Shown here: piece after piece, positions 1 through 5,965 of the stretch | How the letters are laid out: every line of letters begins with the position of its first letter | Numbering within the stretch: the first letter of the stretch is position 1 | Assembly: GCA_018609665.1 (NCBI GenBank) | Contig: JAHENN010000008.1 | Span: forward strand, 1-7,479 | Origin: Haloarculaceae archaeon | GTDB lineage: Archaea; Halobacteriota; Halobacteria; Halobacteriales; Haloarculaceae | Length of the DNA: 7,479 nt | Reading direction: 5' to 3' | The notes under the pieces: model-generated | What the model was told of the DNA's origin: nothing | Database searches by the model: none | What the model saw: the letters and a program-made list of their open reading frames with translations, nothing else | Made by a program: the position numbers and the translations under genes

Positions 1-1
1 C

Positions 2-166
2 GCCGCCCTGCCGCTGCTGGCGGCGACGACCGGCCGGGTGCGGGCGGCCGTCGCGGCCGTTCTCGTCGTCTCGGCGGGGTTCGTCGCGGTCCGCCGCCGC
101 ATCCCGGCCGTCGCCGACCGCCTCCTCGACGGCGCCCGCTCGGACATATTACCACTTAGATTGTGA
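2..166 (+). CDS. C-terminal end of a membrane protein (partial, 5' end outside window)
   Basis: The frame is open from the first bases to a TGA at 164-166 and gives 54 residues. It begins with a hydrophobic, Ala/Val/Leu-rich stretch, a short basic turn (GRVR), a second hydrophobic segment of about 18 residues (AAVAAVLVVSAGFVAV) and then a basic RRR, as expected for a transmembrane helix followed by a cytoplasmic tail. Third positions are almost all G or C up to about base 143, which supports real coding. The last six sense codons are AT-rich and run into the gdhB promoter region. Too little remains to name a family; it could be any polytopic membrane protein. The next gene has its own promoter, so it is probably not co-transcribed. 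Confidence 0.6.
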   Translation, partial: AALPLLAATTGRVRAAVAAVLVVSAGFVAVRRRIPAVADRLLDGARSDILPLRL

Positions 167-185
167 ATTAACCACCTTTTACAAT
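160..185. promoter_or_regulatory. Inverted repeat upstream of gdhB, possible operator
   Basis: The arms ATTGTGAA (160-167) and TTTACAAT (178-185) are inverted copies matching at 7 of 8 bases, separated by 10 nt. The dyad overlaps the stop codon of the upstream gene and the left edge of the AT-rich promoter of the glutamate dehydrogenase gene. Its size and placement would suit a dimeric winged-helix or Lrp/AsnC-type regulator that blocks TBP binding. That role is inferred from position only, and AT-rich DNA yields such dyads by chance. Confidence 0.35.
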
Positions 186-190
186 TAATA
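177..190 (+). promoter_or_regulatory. Promoter (TATA region) of gdhB
   Basis: The run TTTTACAATTAATA is an AT-rich island in very GC-rich DNA and the only TATA-like element between the upstream stop codon and the ATG at 235. Initiation about 25 nt downstream would leave a short 5' UTR of roughly 20-30 nt, unlike the nearly leaderless arrangement of the other genes here. A weak hairpin (GCCGG at 200-204 pairing with CCGGC at 214-218) would lie near the transcription start or in that UTR. No Shine-Dalgarno sequence is visible before the ATG. Confidence 0.6.
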
Positions 191-234
191 CTAAATGCGG
201 CCGGCGACGACTACCGGCTCGTACGGACTCCCCA

Positions 235-1527
235 ATGTCATCCGAAATCTGCCTGACGTCGTCCGACAGCGAGGTCCCGTCCGAGCCGGAGTCGGCCCGC
301 GCCGTCGCCCGCCGCCAGCTGCGGCGCGCAGCCGGGTTCGTCGACATCGACCCGAACGTCGTCGAGCGGCTCGAGGACCCCACGGCCGTCCACGAGGTGA
401 CCGTCCCCGTCGAACGCGACGACGGCACCGTCGAGACCTACACCGGCTACCGCGCACAGCACAACAGCGTCCGCGGCCCGCACAAGGGGGGCCTGCGGTT
501 CCACCCCGACGTGAGCCGCGAGGAGTGCATCGGGCTGTCGATGTGGATGACCTGGAAGTGCGCGGTGATGGACCTGCCGTTCGGCGGCGCCAAGGGCGGC
601 GTCGTCGTCGACCCCACGGAGCTGTCGGCCGACGAGGCCGAGCGGCTCACCCGGCGGTTCACCGAGGAACTCCGCCCGGTCATCGGGCCCAACACCGACA
701 TCCCCGCCCCCGACATGGGCACCGACGCCCAGACGATGGCCTGGATCATGGACGCCTACTCGATGCAGGAGGGCGAAACCCGCCCCGGCGTCGTCACCGG
801 GAAGCCGCCGGTCGTCGGCGGCAGCTACGGCCGCCAGGAGGCGCCGGGTCGCAGCGTCGCCATCGTCGCCCGGAAGACCCTCGACTACTACGACCGGCCG
901 CTGTCGGAGACGACCGTCGCCGTCCAGGGGTTCGGCAGCGTCGGCGCCAACGCCGCCCGCCTGCTCGACGAGTGGGGCGCCGACGTCGTCGCCGTCAGCG
1001 ACGTCAACGGCGCGATCTACGACCCCGACGGCCTCGACGTCGGCGCGATCCCGACCCACGAGGAGCGGCCGGGGGCCGTCACCGAACAGCCCGGCGAGGT
1101 CGTCGACAACGAGACGCTGCTGGGACTCGACGTCGACCTGCTGGCGCCGTGTGCGGTCGGCAACGTCATCACCGCCGACACCGTCGACGACGTCCGCGCC
1201 GACATCGTCGTCGAGGGCGCCAACGGCCCCACGACGTTCGAGGCCGACACCGTCCTCGCCGAGCGCGGGGTTCCCGTGATCCCCGACGTGCTGGCCAACG
1301 CCGGCGGCGTGACGGTGTCGTACTTCGAGTGGCTCCAGGACATCAACCGCCGGGCGTGGTCGCTGGAGCGCGTCAACGAGGAGCTCCGCGGCGAGATGGA
1401 GACGGCCTGGAACGCCGTCCGGGACGCCTACGAGCGGGCCCCGGAGGCGACCTGGCGGGACGCCGCCTACGTCGTCGCCCTCGAGCGGCTGTCGGAGGCC
1501 CACGAGGCCCGCGGGCTGTGGCCCTGA
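235..1527 (+). CDS. gdhB: Glutamate dehydrogenase, NAD(P)-dependent (GdhB-type)
   Basis: This 430-residue protein has the full length and all landmarks of the Glu/Leu/Phe/Val dehydrogenase family. It catalyses reversible oxidative deamination of glutamate to 2-oxoglutarate and ammonium in the cytoplasm, linking nitrogen assimilation to the citric acid cycle. The N-terminal substrate domain holds GPHKGGLRFHP (81-91, substrate-binding Lys84), MTWK (105-108), LPFGGAKGG (114-122, catalytic Lys120) and PAPDMGT (157-163, catalytic Asp160). GGSYGRQEAPGR (195-206) precedes the Rossmann domain, whose dinucleotide loop is VQGFGSVG (230-237). The segments EGANGPTT (327-334) and LANAGGVTVSYFEW (353-366) complete the family signature. 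The ATG at 235 is the only good in-frame start after the promoter; the ATG at 195 is in another frame. The first 30 residues are an acidic, non-conserved extension. Asp256 at the end of the second Rossmann strand may favour NAD over NADP, but specificity cannot be read safely. Haloarchaea often carry several gdh paralogues, so the B suffix is tentative. Confidence 0.95.
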   Translation: MSSEICLTSSDSEVPSEPESARAVARRQLRRAAGFVDIDPNVVERLEDPTAVHEVTVPVERDDGTVETYTGYRAQHNSVRGPHKGGLRFHPDVSREECIGLSMWMTWKCAVMDLPFGGAKGGVVVDPTELSADEAERLTRRFTEELRPVIGPNTDIPAPDMGTDAQTMAWIMDAYSMQEGETRPGVVTGKPPVVGGSYGRQEAPGRSVAIVARKTLDYYDRPLSETTVAVQGFGSVGANAARLLDEWGADVVAVSDVNGAIYDPDGLDVGAIPTHEERPGAVTEQPGEVVDNETLLGLDVDLLAPCAVGNVITADTVDDVRADIVVEGANGPTTFEADTVLAERGVPVIPDVLANAGGVTVSYFEWLQDINRRAWSLERVNEELRGEMETAWNAVRDAYERAPEATWRDAAYVVALERLSEAHEARGLWP

Positions 1528-1550
1528 TCACGACGACGGCCGTCGACGGC

Positions 1551-1560
1551 GACAAAGGGT
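1551..1560 (+). promoter_or_regulatory. Promoter-like element for the gene at 1589
   Basis: GACAAAGGGT is the only A-rich patch in the 61-nt gap after gdhB. It is centred about 32 nt before the ATG at 1589, the spacing expected for a leaderless or nearly leaderless haloarchaeal transcript. The CAAAGG core resembles the weak TATA variant seen again at 7129-7136. The match is degenerate, and read-through from gdhB remains possible. Confidence 0.4.
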
Positions 1561-1588
1561 TCTCCCGTCCGGGCGCCCTCGCGGCGGT

Positions 1589-2233
1589 ATGGACACCCGC
1601 TCGAGCCGGTTCCGCGTCTTCCGCGTCGTCGACAGCGTCCGGCACCTGAACCTCTACGACGTCGAGGCCGCGCGGCTCTACACGGTCTACGAGACGGGCT
1701 ACCCCGACCGGCAGGCCGAGGTGGACGCGCTCCGGACGGGCGACCTCGTCGAGGCGACGCTGTCGGGCGACCCCGACGCCGACGAGGAGCCGTGGCGGGT
1801 CGAGACCTTCGAGCGCGTCGGCGGCGTCGAGATGTCGTTCGCGGTCGACGCCGACCCGCCGGCCGTCGCCGGCGACCTCTGGAGCGACGACCAGGAGTCG
1901 CCGACGTACGCCGTCCTCACCGAGGACGACGAGCCGGTCGGGGCCTGTCTCGTCCAGCCGCGGGAGCCGCTGCCGAACGGCGCCTTCGTCCCCAACGTCG
2001 TCGCCGGGCTGGTGCCGATGGAGTCGGAGCTCCGGTCGGTGCCGGGCGTCGACGCGCCCGCTGCCGAGGCGCTGTTCGTCGACCCCGACCCCCCCGACGC
2101 GACGACCTACGCCGCGCCGTTCGGCGTCGCGATGCTGTTCACCGGAGCGGCCGAGACGCTACCCGCCCGGTTCCGGGAGGCGTACGACCACGCCCCCGCC
2201 GCCGACCTCGCGTTCGACCCCTACGCGGTCTGA
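1589..2233 (+). CDS. Conserved haloarchaeal protein of unknown function (DUF6663-like)
   Basis: The 214-residue soluble, strongly acidic protein has high G/C third positions throughout and starts at an ATG with a promoter-like patch 32 nt upstream. The N-terminal part (about 7-80) reads as a beta-rich module: FRVFRVVDS, a short aromatic segment LYTVYETGY (30-38), a spacer, then GDLVEATLSGD (51-61) and WRVETFERVG (69-78). The rest alternates acidic loops with beta-like segments such as TYAVLTEDDEPVGACLVQP and ends in an Ala-rich region and a helix (ARFREAYDHA). I see no catalytic motif, metal site, signal peptide or membrane segment. The layout recalls the haloarchaeal family I know as DUF6663; that assignment is from memory and unverified. 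It lies 61 nt after gdhB on the same strand, but a functional link is not implied. Confidence 0.8.
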   Translation: MDTRSSRFRVFRVVDSVRHLNLYDVEAARLYTVYETGYPDRQAEVDALRTGDLVEATLSGDPDADEEPWRVETFERVGGVEMSFAVDADPPAVAGDLWSDDQESPTYAVLTEDDEPVGACLVQPREPLPNGAFVPNVVAGLVPMESELRSVPGVDAPAAEALFVDPDPPDATTYAAPFGVAMLFTGAAETLPARFREAYDHAPAADLAFDPYAV

Positions 2234-2238
2234 CCGGG

Positions 2239-2709
2239 CTACAGCAGCGTCGACCCGACGTGGACGACCGGCACGACGACCAGCAGGTACGCCGCCGCCG
2301 AGGCCGCCCAGTCGCGCTGGATGGTGCCGACGCGGTGCGGCTCGACCCGCGACCGCGGCAGCACGACCACGATGAAGAAGCCCACCATCAGCACGAACAG
2401 CACGAGGTCGGCGGCGGCCGTCGCGACGATTCCGGGGCCGACGAGCCCCTCGGCGACTAGCAGCAGCCAGACGAACAGCGGCCCCGTCAGGAGGCCGGCG
2501 ACGTAGTGGACGACGGCCGCCAGCCGGCGGGGCGCCTCGTCCGGGTGCGTGTCGGTGAGCACCCCCGACGCCACCAGCGGCGCCGTCTCGCCCTCCGGCA
2601 GCCGCGGCATCACCGCGTCCATGACGGCGACGCCGAGGCCGGCGGCGACGAGCCCCAGCGCGAACCGCAGCGGTACCACGAACTCGCCGTGCGTCGACAG
2701 CGGCTCCAT
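2239..2709 (-). CDS. Small four-helix integral membrane protein, function unknown
   Basis: The 156-residue protein has four predicted membrane segments at about 12-34, 62-86, 91-117 and 134-152. The loop between the first two (about 35-61) is longer, acidic and Pro-rich, with MPRLPEGETAPLVASG and TDTHPDEAPRR. A basic, polar loop (PRSRVEPHRVGTIQRDW, 118-134) separates helices 3 and 4. There is no signal peptide beyond the first helix and no catalytic motif that I recognise. The ATG at 2709 lies 28 nt from a good TATA-like box (TTTTATT), so the transcript is probably leaderless. The gene follows leuA/cimA on the same strand with 39 nt between them, yet its own promoter argues against a shared operon. 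Its stop codon lies 5 nt from that of the convergent gene. Looks haloarchaeal; family not identified. Confidence 0.8.
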   Translation of the reverse strand: MEPLSTHGEFVVPLRFALGLVAAGLGVAVMDAVMPRLPEGETAPLVASGVLTDTHPDEAPRRLAAVVHYVAGLLTGPLFVWLLLVAEGLVGPGIVATAAADLVLFVLMVGFFIVVVLPRSRVEPHRVGTIQRDWAASAAAYLLVVVPVVHVGSTLL

Positions 2710-2733
2710 GTCGCGGCGTAGACGCGACCGCCG

Positions 2734-2740
2734 AATAAAA
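2734..2740 (-). promoter_or_regulatory. TATA box of the membrane-protein gene starting at 2709
   Basis: Read on the minus strand, TTTTATT is centred 28 nt before the ATG at 2709. It sits in the 39-nt gap after the leuA/cimA stop codon and is the clearest AT-rich element there. The spacing predicts initiation at or within a few bases of the start codon. Confidence 0.6.
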
Positions 2741-2748
2741 CGGCCGAA

Positions 2749-4357
2749 TCAGTCGTCGGCGGGCGCCGGCGCCGGCTCGTCGGCCAGCAGCCGGTCGAGG
2801 GCGTCCACCATCGCCCGCACCGACGCCGCCGTGATGTCGGCGTCGGAGGCGGCGACGGTGACGCTCCGGTCCCCGCGGGACATCGCCACCTCGACGGTCA
2901 CGACGGCGTCGGTGCCGCCGGTGATGGCGTCGACGTGGTAGGAGTCCAGCGTCGCCGCCGTGCCGCCCAGCGCCTCCCGGACGGCGGCGATGGCGGCGTC
3001 GACCGGCCCGGAGCCGGTGCCGGAGGCGACCCGCTCGTCGCCGTCGACGTCGAGCCGGACCGACGCCGTCGGCGTCCCGCTGCCGGACGCCGCGGTCAGG
3101 TCCAGCAGCTCGACCCGGCGCTCGCGTTCGCGGCCCTGGACCTCCTCGGCGACCGTCAGCAGGTCGGCGTCGGTGACGCGCTTGCCGCGCTCGCCGAGTT
3201 CCGTCACGCGGGCGACCACCTCGCCGAGTTCCTCCTCGTCGACCTCGACGCCGTGCTCGGCGAGGGCGGCCGCGACGCCGGCCCGGCCGGCGTGTTTCCC
3301 GAGGACGAGCCGGCGCGTCCGGCCCACCGTCTCCGGCGGGTACGGCTCGTACATGGCCTCGTCCTTCAGCGTCCCGTCGGTGTGGATGCCGGACTCGTGG
3401 GTGAAGGCGTTCTCGCCGACGACGGCCTTGTTCGGCGCCGGCGAGACGTCGGTCGCCGCGGCGACCGTCTGTCCGAGGTCGTACAGCGCCTCGGTCTCGA
3501 CCGTCTCGACGCCGTAGCCGTGCTCGAGGGCGACGGCCACCTCCTCGAGGGCCGCGTTGCCGGCCCGCTCGCCGACGCCGGTGACCGTCGCGTGAACGAG
3601 GTCGGCGCCCGCGGCGACGCCGGCCAGGGCGTTCGCCGTCGCCAGCCCCAGGTCGTCGTGGGTGTGCACCGACGTCGGACCGAGCGCCGAGAGCCGCTCG
3701 CAGAGCTCGAAGGTCCGGTCCGGCGTGGCGTGCCCGACGGTGTCGGGCGCGCAGACCCGGTCGGCGCCGGCCTCGAGGGCCGCCCCGAGCAGTTCCTCGA
3801 GGAACCCGAGGTCCGCCCGGGAGCCGTCCTCGCCCAGCACCTCGACCCACAGGCCGTGGTCCGCCGCGTACTCGACGAGCTCGACGGTGTCGGCGACCAC
3901 CTGCTCGCGGGAGGTGTCGAGCTTCTCTTCGACGTGGCGGTCGCTGGCGGGGACGACGAGGTTGACGCCGTCGACGCCGCAGTCGACGGCGAGGTCGACG
4001 TCCCGCCGGACGCCGCGGGCGAAGCTCGTCACCCGGGCGTCCAGCCCGGCGTCGGCGACCCGGGAGATGGCCGCTCGCTCGCCGGCGCCGGTGCAGGCGC
4101 TGCCGGCCTCGACGACCGCGACGCCCGCCGCGTCCAGCCGGCGGGCGATCTCGACCTTCTCCTCGGCCGACAGCGACACGCCCGGCGCCTGCTCGCCGTC
4201 GCGGAGCGTCGTGTCCAGAAGCCGTACGTCGCGGTCGTCGAGCGGGGCGCTCGCCGGGTGGGCGGCGAACGGCGTCCGCGTCTCAGAAGCAGTCGAACCG
4301 TCCGATTTCTCGACCAGCCGCCGCGTGGCGACTTCCTCTATCCTCTTGGGGAGTCAT
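2749..4357 (-). CDS. 2-isopropylmalate synthase / (R)-citramalate synthase family, with unresolved frameshifted or non-canonical start
   Basis: This acyl-CoA condensing enzyme would make 2-isopropylmalate (leucine pathway) or (R)-citramalate (isoleucine pathway); sequence alone does not let me decide. The first conventional start in frame is GTG at 4179 (476 residues), but that is too late. The frame continues upstream without a stop to 4353 and encodes VRLLDTTLRDGEQAPG, the invariant strand-1 loop with the metal-binding Asp and catalytic Arg. Numbered from the GTG, the HMGL-like TIM barrel shows EAGSACTG (24-31), the HTH metal site in VHTHDDLG (171-178), GVGERAGNAALEE (201-213), HESGIHTDG (261-269) and GKHAGR (294-299). 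About 350-465 form the C-terminal LeuA allosteric/dimerisation domain (SGTGSGPVDAA, DAITGGTDA). There is no ATG, GTG or TTG between 4353 and 4179. A promoter points to ATG 4357, which is one base out of frame. One C fewer in the CCCC at 4348-4351 would give about 535 residues starting MTPKRIEEVATRR. Function is secure; the start is not. Confidence 0.85.
4283..4357 (-). other. 24-codon ORF at the 5' end of the leuA/cimA transcript (leader ORF or out-of-frame gene start)
   Basis: An ATG at 4357 opens a frame that reads MTPQEDRGSRHAAAG... and ends at a TGA at 4283-4285. The ATG is 28 nt from a TATA-like element, so it is where a leaderless transcript would begin translation. Third positions in this short frame are only about half G/C, whereas the overlapping enzyme frame is GC-rich at third positions across most of the same stretch. 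That favours the enzyme frame as the coding one downstream of the CCCC run at 4348-4351. The ORF is therefore either the start of the enzyme gene displaced by one base or a short leader peptide. It has no leucine codons, which argues against classical leucine attenuation. Confidence 0.4.
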
Positions 4358-4380
4358 CACCACACACGATGCGAGGGGGA

Positions 4381-4390
4381 GATATGAACC
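4381..4390 (-). promoter_or_regulatory. Promoter of leuA/cimA
   Basis: On the minus strand GGTTCATATC contains TTCATAT, centred about 28 nt before the ATG at 4357. It lies between the DUF192 stop codon (4419) and that ATG, in otherwise GC-rich DNA. The distance matches other leaderless promoters in the window and predicts a transcript starting at or near 4357. Confidence 0.55.
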
Positions 4391-4418
4391 TGCGGGTTGG
4401 CACAATCGTTCCGGGCGG

Positions 4419-4769
4419 TCACAGCCCCTCCACGCGGACGGCGTCGCCGGCCGCGACGCCGTCGGCGGCGCCGGCGGGGAGCTCGACGACGGTGTCGGCC
4501 CGCGCCCGCCCCAGCCCGGTCCAGGCGGCGAGCCGTTCGACCCGCCGGACCTCGCCGTCGACGAGCCAGAGGGCGTCGATGTCGAACGGCACCGCCACCA
4601 TGTGCAGGCTCCGCTCGCCCGCCCCGTCGAAGGGGAACACGAGCGCGCGGTCGTCGGGAATCGACCGCCGGAACATCAGCCCCAGCCCCTTCGAGACGAG
4701 CCCGTCGGCCACCTCGACGTCGCTCGCCAGCTCGCGGACCTCCGCCCCGGCCTCGTGGACGACGCGCAC
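4419..4769 (-). CDS. DUF192 family protein
   Basis: The 116-residue protein matches the DUF192 family (Pfam PF02643), small beta-rich single-domain proteins widespread in bacteria and archaea with no established biochemical role. Visible hallmarks are GLMFRRSIPDDRALVF (30-45), LHMVAVPFDIDALWLVDGEV (55-74) and the C-terminal VVELPAGAADGVAAGD (94-109). Many family members are exported behind a signal peptide; this one has none and is probably cytoplasmic. The start is a GTG at 4769, chosen because the domain begins directly after it and a TATA-like CTTTTGT lies 26 nt upstream; no ATG is available before residue 32. It is transcribed in the same direction as leuA/cimA, 61 nt upstream of ATG 4357, but each gene has its own promoter element. 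Confidence 0.85.
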   Translation of the reverse strand: MRVVHEAGAEVRELASDVEVADGLVSKGLGLMFRRSIPDDRALVFPFDGAGERSLHMVAVPFDIDALWLVDGEVRRVERLAAWTGLGRARADTVVELPAGAADGVAAGDAVRVEGL

Positions 4770-4791
4770 GCCGGCCGTCGGTTGCCGCCGG

Positions 4792-4798
4792 ACAAAAG
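4792..4798 (-). promoter_or_regulatory. TATA-like element of the DUF192 gene
   Basis: CTTTTGT on the minus strand is centred 26 nt before the GTG at 4769. It is the only A/T-rich patch in the 45-nt gap between this gene and the membrane-protein gene upstream of it. The spacing supports a leaderless transcript beginning at the GTG and so helps to fix that start. Confidence 0.45.
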
Positions 4799-4814
4799 CC
4801 TCCCGCCGGGCGGC

Positions 4815-5219
4815 TCAGCGGCCGACGACCCGGTCGACGTCCGGGGTGACGTCGAAGTGTCTGCCGCCGCGGGCGACGTCGACCCCGAAGAACAGCATCG
4901 CGGCCGCGCCGAAACAGGAAACGACGAACAGCGCCGCCTCCGCGGCCGAGGCCGAGCCGGCGACGAGCGGCCGGAGCAGCCCCGCCGGCAGCAGCACGGC
5001 GAGCAGGACGTACGTCGCGGCCGCGAACCACCGCCACGGGACGGTCACCGGCCCGACGGATAGTTCGGCGAGGCTACCGGCGGCGACGGCGGTGACGCCC
5101 GCCGCCAGTAGCAGTCCGACCTGCGGGCTGCCGAGCGTGTCGACCCCGAAGACCGCGAGGAACGCCCCCGCGAGCAAGAGGTCGACGGCTCCGAGGTGGC
5201 GGAACGACGACTGCTTCAC
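4815..5219 (-). CDS. Small four-helix membrane protein, function unknown
   Basis: The 134-residue protein has four predicted membrane segments at about 8-27, 32-52, 62-84 and 92-112, short loops, and a polar C-terminal tail (ARGGRHFDVTPDVDRVVGR). The start is a GTG at 5219; a TATA-like ATAATT lies 25-26 nt upstream, and the N-terminus MKQSSFRHLG is a typical short cytoplasmic leader before the first helix. There is no signal peptidase motif or catalytic signature. A single Cys (102) lies in the last helix. The gene diverges from the HNH-like gene on the plus strand with 77 nt between the start codons, each with its own promoter element. It is upstream of the DUF192 gene in the same direction, separated by 45 nt. 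Family not recognised. Confidence 0.75.
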   Translation of the reverse strand: MKQSSFRHLGAVDLLLAGAFLAVFGVDTLGSPQVGLLLAAGVTAVAAGSLAELSVGPVTVPWRWFAAATYVLLAVLLPAGLLRPLVAGSASAAEAALFVVSCFGAAAMLFFGVDVARGGRHFDVTPDVDRVVGR

Positions 5220-5241
5220 GTCCGCACGTCGGCGCCGGTCG

Positions 5242-5247
5242 AATTAT
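5242..5247 (-). promoter_or_regulatory. TATA-like element of the membrane-protein gene starting at 5219
   Basis: On the minus strand, ATAATT within GCATAATTCG is centred about 25 nt upstream of the GTG at 5219. It lies in the 77-nt divergent gap shared with the HNH-like gene and supports the GTG as a leaderless start. The patch also creates a spurious plus-strand ATG at 5246. Confidence 0.5.
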
Positions 5248-5267
5248 GCGTGTCGCCGACCCGAGCG

Positions 5268-5275
5268 TTGAAATC
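5268..5275 (+). promoter_or_regulatory. Weak promoter-like element of the HNH-like gene
   Basis: TTGAAATC is centred about 25 nt before the ATG at 5297 and is the best A/T-rich patch on the plus-strand side of the divergent gap. The match is poor, but its distance is that of a leaderless promoter and it supports 5297 over the upstream ATG at 5246. Confidence 0.35.
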
Positions 5276-5296
5276 CGACGATACCTCATCGGCGGT

Positions 5297-5878
5297 ATGG
5301 AGAAGACGCCGCAGGGCACCTCGGTCGGCGTCGACGACCCCTACGAGGTCGTCGAGCGGTGCGACCACCTGACCGACGACGGCCGCTGCCGGTACGCCGC
5401 CGAGCACGGCCACCACGACCCCGAGTTCGCCCGGAAACGGCGGGCCGACGACCTCCGGTGTCCGGTCGTTGCCCCTGACGGCGAGACGGGCGGAGCGGGC
5501 GACGAGCGGAGCGACCCGGGGACGGACGCGTGGGACTGGCAGGACTGCCCGCACTTCCGGGCCCGCCAGCGCTCCCGGGAGTGCGTCCGCTGCGGACTCG
5601 AGGAGCGCCGCCTCGCCCACGACGACGAGCGGCCGCTGCTGGAGGAACACCACCTCGAGTACCGCGACGACGACCGCAAGGAGTTATCCCACGAGATAAC
5701 GATTTACCTCTGCCGGTGGTGTCACGCGAAGATCCACGACTCCTGGGCGCGGGTCGACGACGACGCGAACCCGGACCCGGAGGCGCTCGCCGAGCGGGAG
5801 GCCCGCCGGGGGCGCGAACTCGAGGAGGCCGGCTTCGAGTCGGCCGCCGAGCGGTACGGCGACGACGCCCACGAGTGA
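5297..5878 (+). CDS. Cys-rich HNH-like protein (haloarchaeal DUF7097-like)
   Basis: From the ATG at 5297 the protein has 193 residues. The ATG at 5246 would add 17 residues that overlap the divergent promoter region and look non-coding. The C-terminal half resembles an HNH/treble-clef module: a CxxC pair (Cys96, Cys99) in RECVRCGLEERR, a His pair in LLEEHHLEYRD (His118-119), then LCRWCHAKIHD with Cys139, Cys142, His143 and His147. The central Asn of classical HNH nucleases is not evident in SHEITIYLC, so nuclease activity is uncertain. The N-terminal half has four more cysteines (22, 31, 55, 84), the last in WQDCPHF, which could form a second zinc or iron-sulfur site. Between them is a low-complexity acidic linker (61-78). 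The tail is a charged helix. The opening MEKTPQGTSVGVDDPYE recalls a haloarchaeal family that I know as DUF7097 (from memory, unverified). No partner gene suggests a role. Confidence 0.8.
   Translation: MEKTPQGTSVGVDDPYEVVERCDHLTDDGRCRYAAEHGHHDPEFARKRRADDLRCPVVAPDGETGGAGDERSDPGTDAWDWQDCPHFRARQRSRECVRCGLEERRLAHDDERPLLEEHHLEYRDDDRKELSHEITIYLCRWCHAKIHDSWARVDDDANPDPEALAEREARRGRELEEAGFESAAERYGDDAHE
5481..5520 (+). repeat. Short GAGCG/CGGAGCG-type low-complexity repeat inside the HNH-like gene
   Basis: CGGAGCG occurs at 5491-5497 and 5507-5513, with neighbouring GCGAC and GACGAG copies. It encodes the linker GETGGAGDERSDPG. Simple purine-rich repeats of this kind recur in haloarchaeal genomes and often sit in linkers that vary between homologues. 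The repeat is short and imperfect. Confidence 0.3.
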
Positions 5879-5926
5879 GCACGGGCGAGCGGCGGGTGGG
5901 AGAATCGCCTGCCCGCGTCCGTCGGG

Positions 5927-5933
5927 TTTATAT
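5927..5933 (+). promoter_or_regulatory. TATA box of the SCP2-like gene
   Basis: TTTATAT is the best canonical archaeal TATA box in the window. Centred 36 nt before the ATG at 5966, it predicts initiation near 5956-5958 and a 5' UTR of only about 8-10 nt. The 87-nt gap after the HNH-like gene holds nothing else that I can recognise. Confidence 0.7.
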
Positions 5934-5965
5934 CCGTTCCCGGACGTTAGGCGATACCATCGGGC

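Noticed and set aside
897..919. A 23-nt exact match between gdhB (897-919) and the SCP2-like gene (6100-6122)
   Set aside because: Both encode PLSETTV in the same frame with preferred GC-rich codons. Flanks differ at once, so codon-usage coincidence is more likely than a mobile repeat.
195..1649. Long open frame on the plus strand overlapping gdhB, and a similar one on the minus strand at 238-1503
   Set aside because: The products are Arg/Gly/Pro/Asp-rich with no family motifs and lie over a clear glutamate dehydrogenase. Very high GC removes stop codons from the alternative frames.
2159..5271. Long frames antisense to or out of frame with leuA/cimA (2159-3850 minus, 2935-5271 plus)
   Set aside because: They cross several real genes and promoters and have shadow-like composition. 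The LeuA/CimA frame carries all the conserved motifs.
5246..5296. ATG at 5246 as the start of the HNH-like protein
   Set aside because: It lies inside the TATA-like patch of the divergent gene, and the 17 extra residues look unconserved. ATG 5297 has leaderless spacing and a family-like N-terminus.
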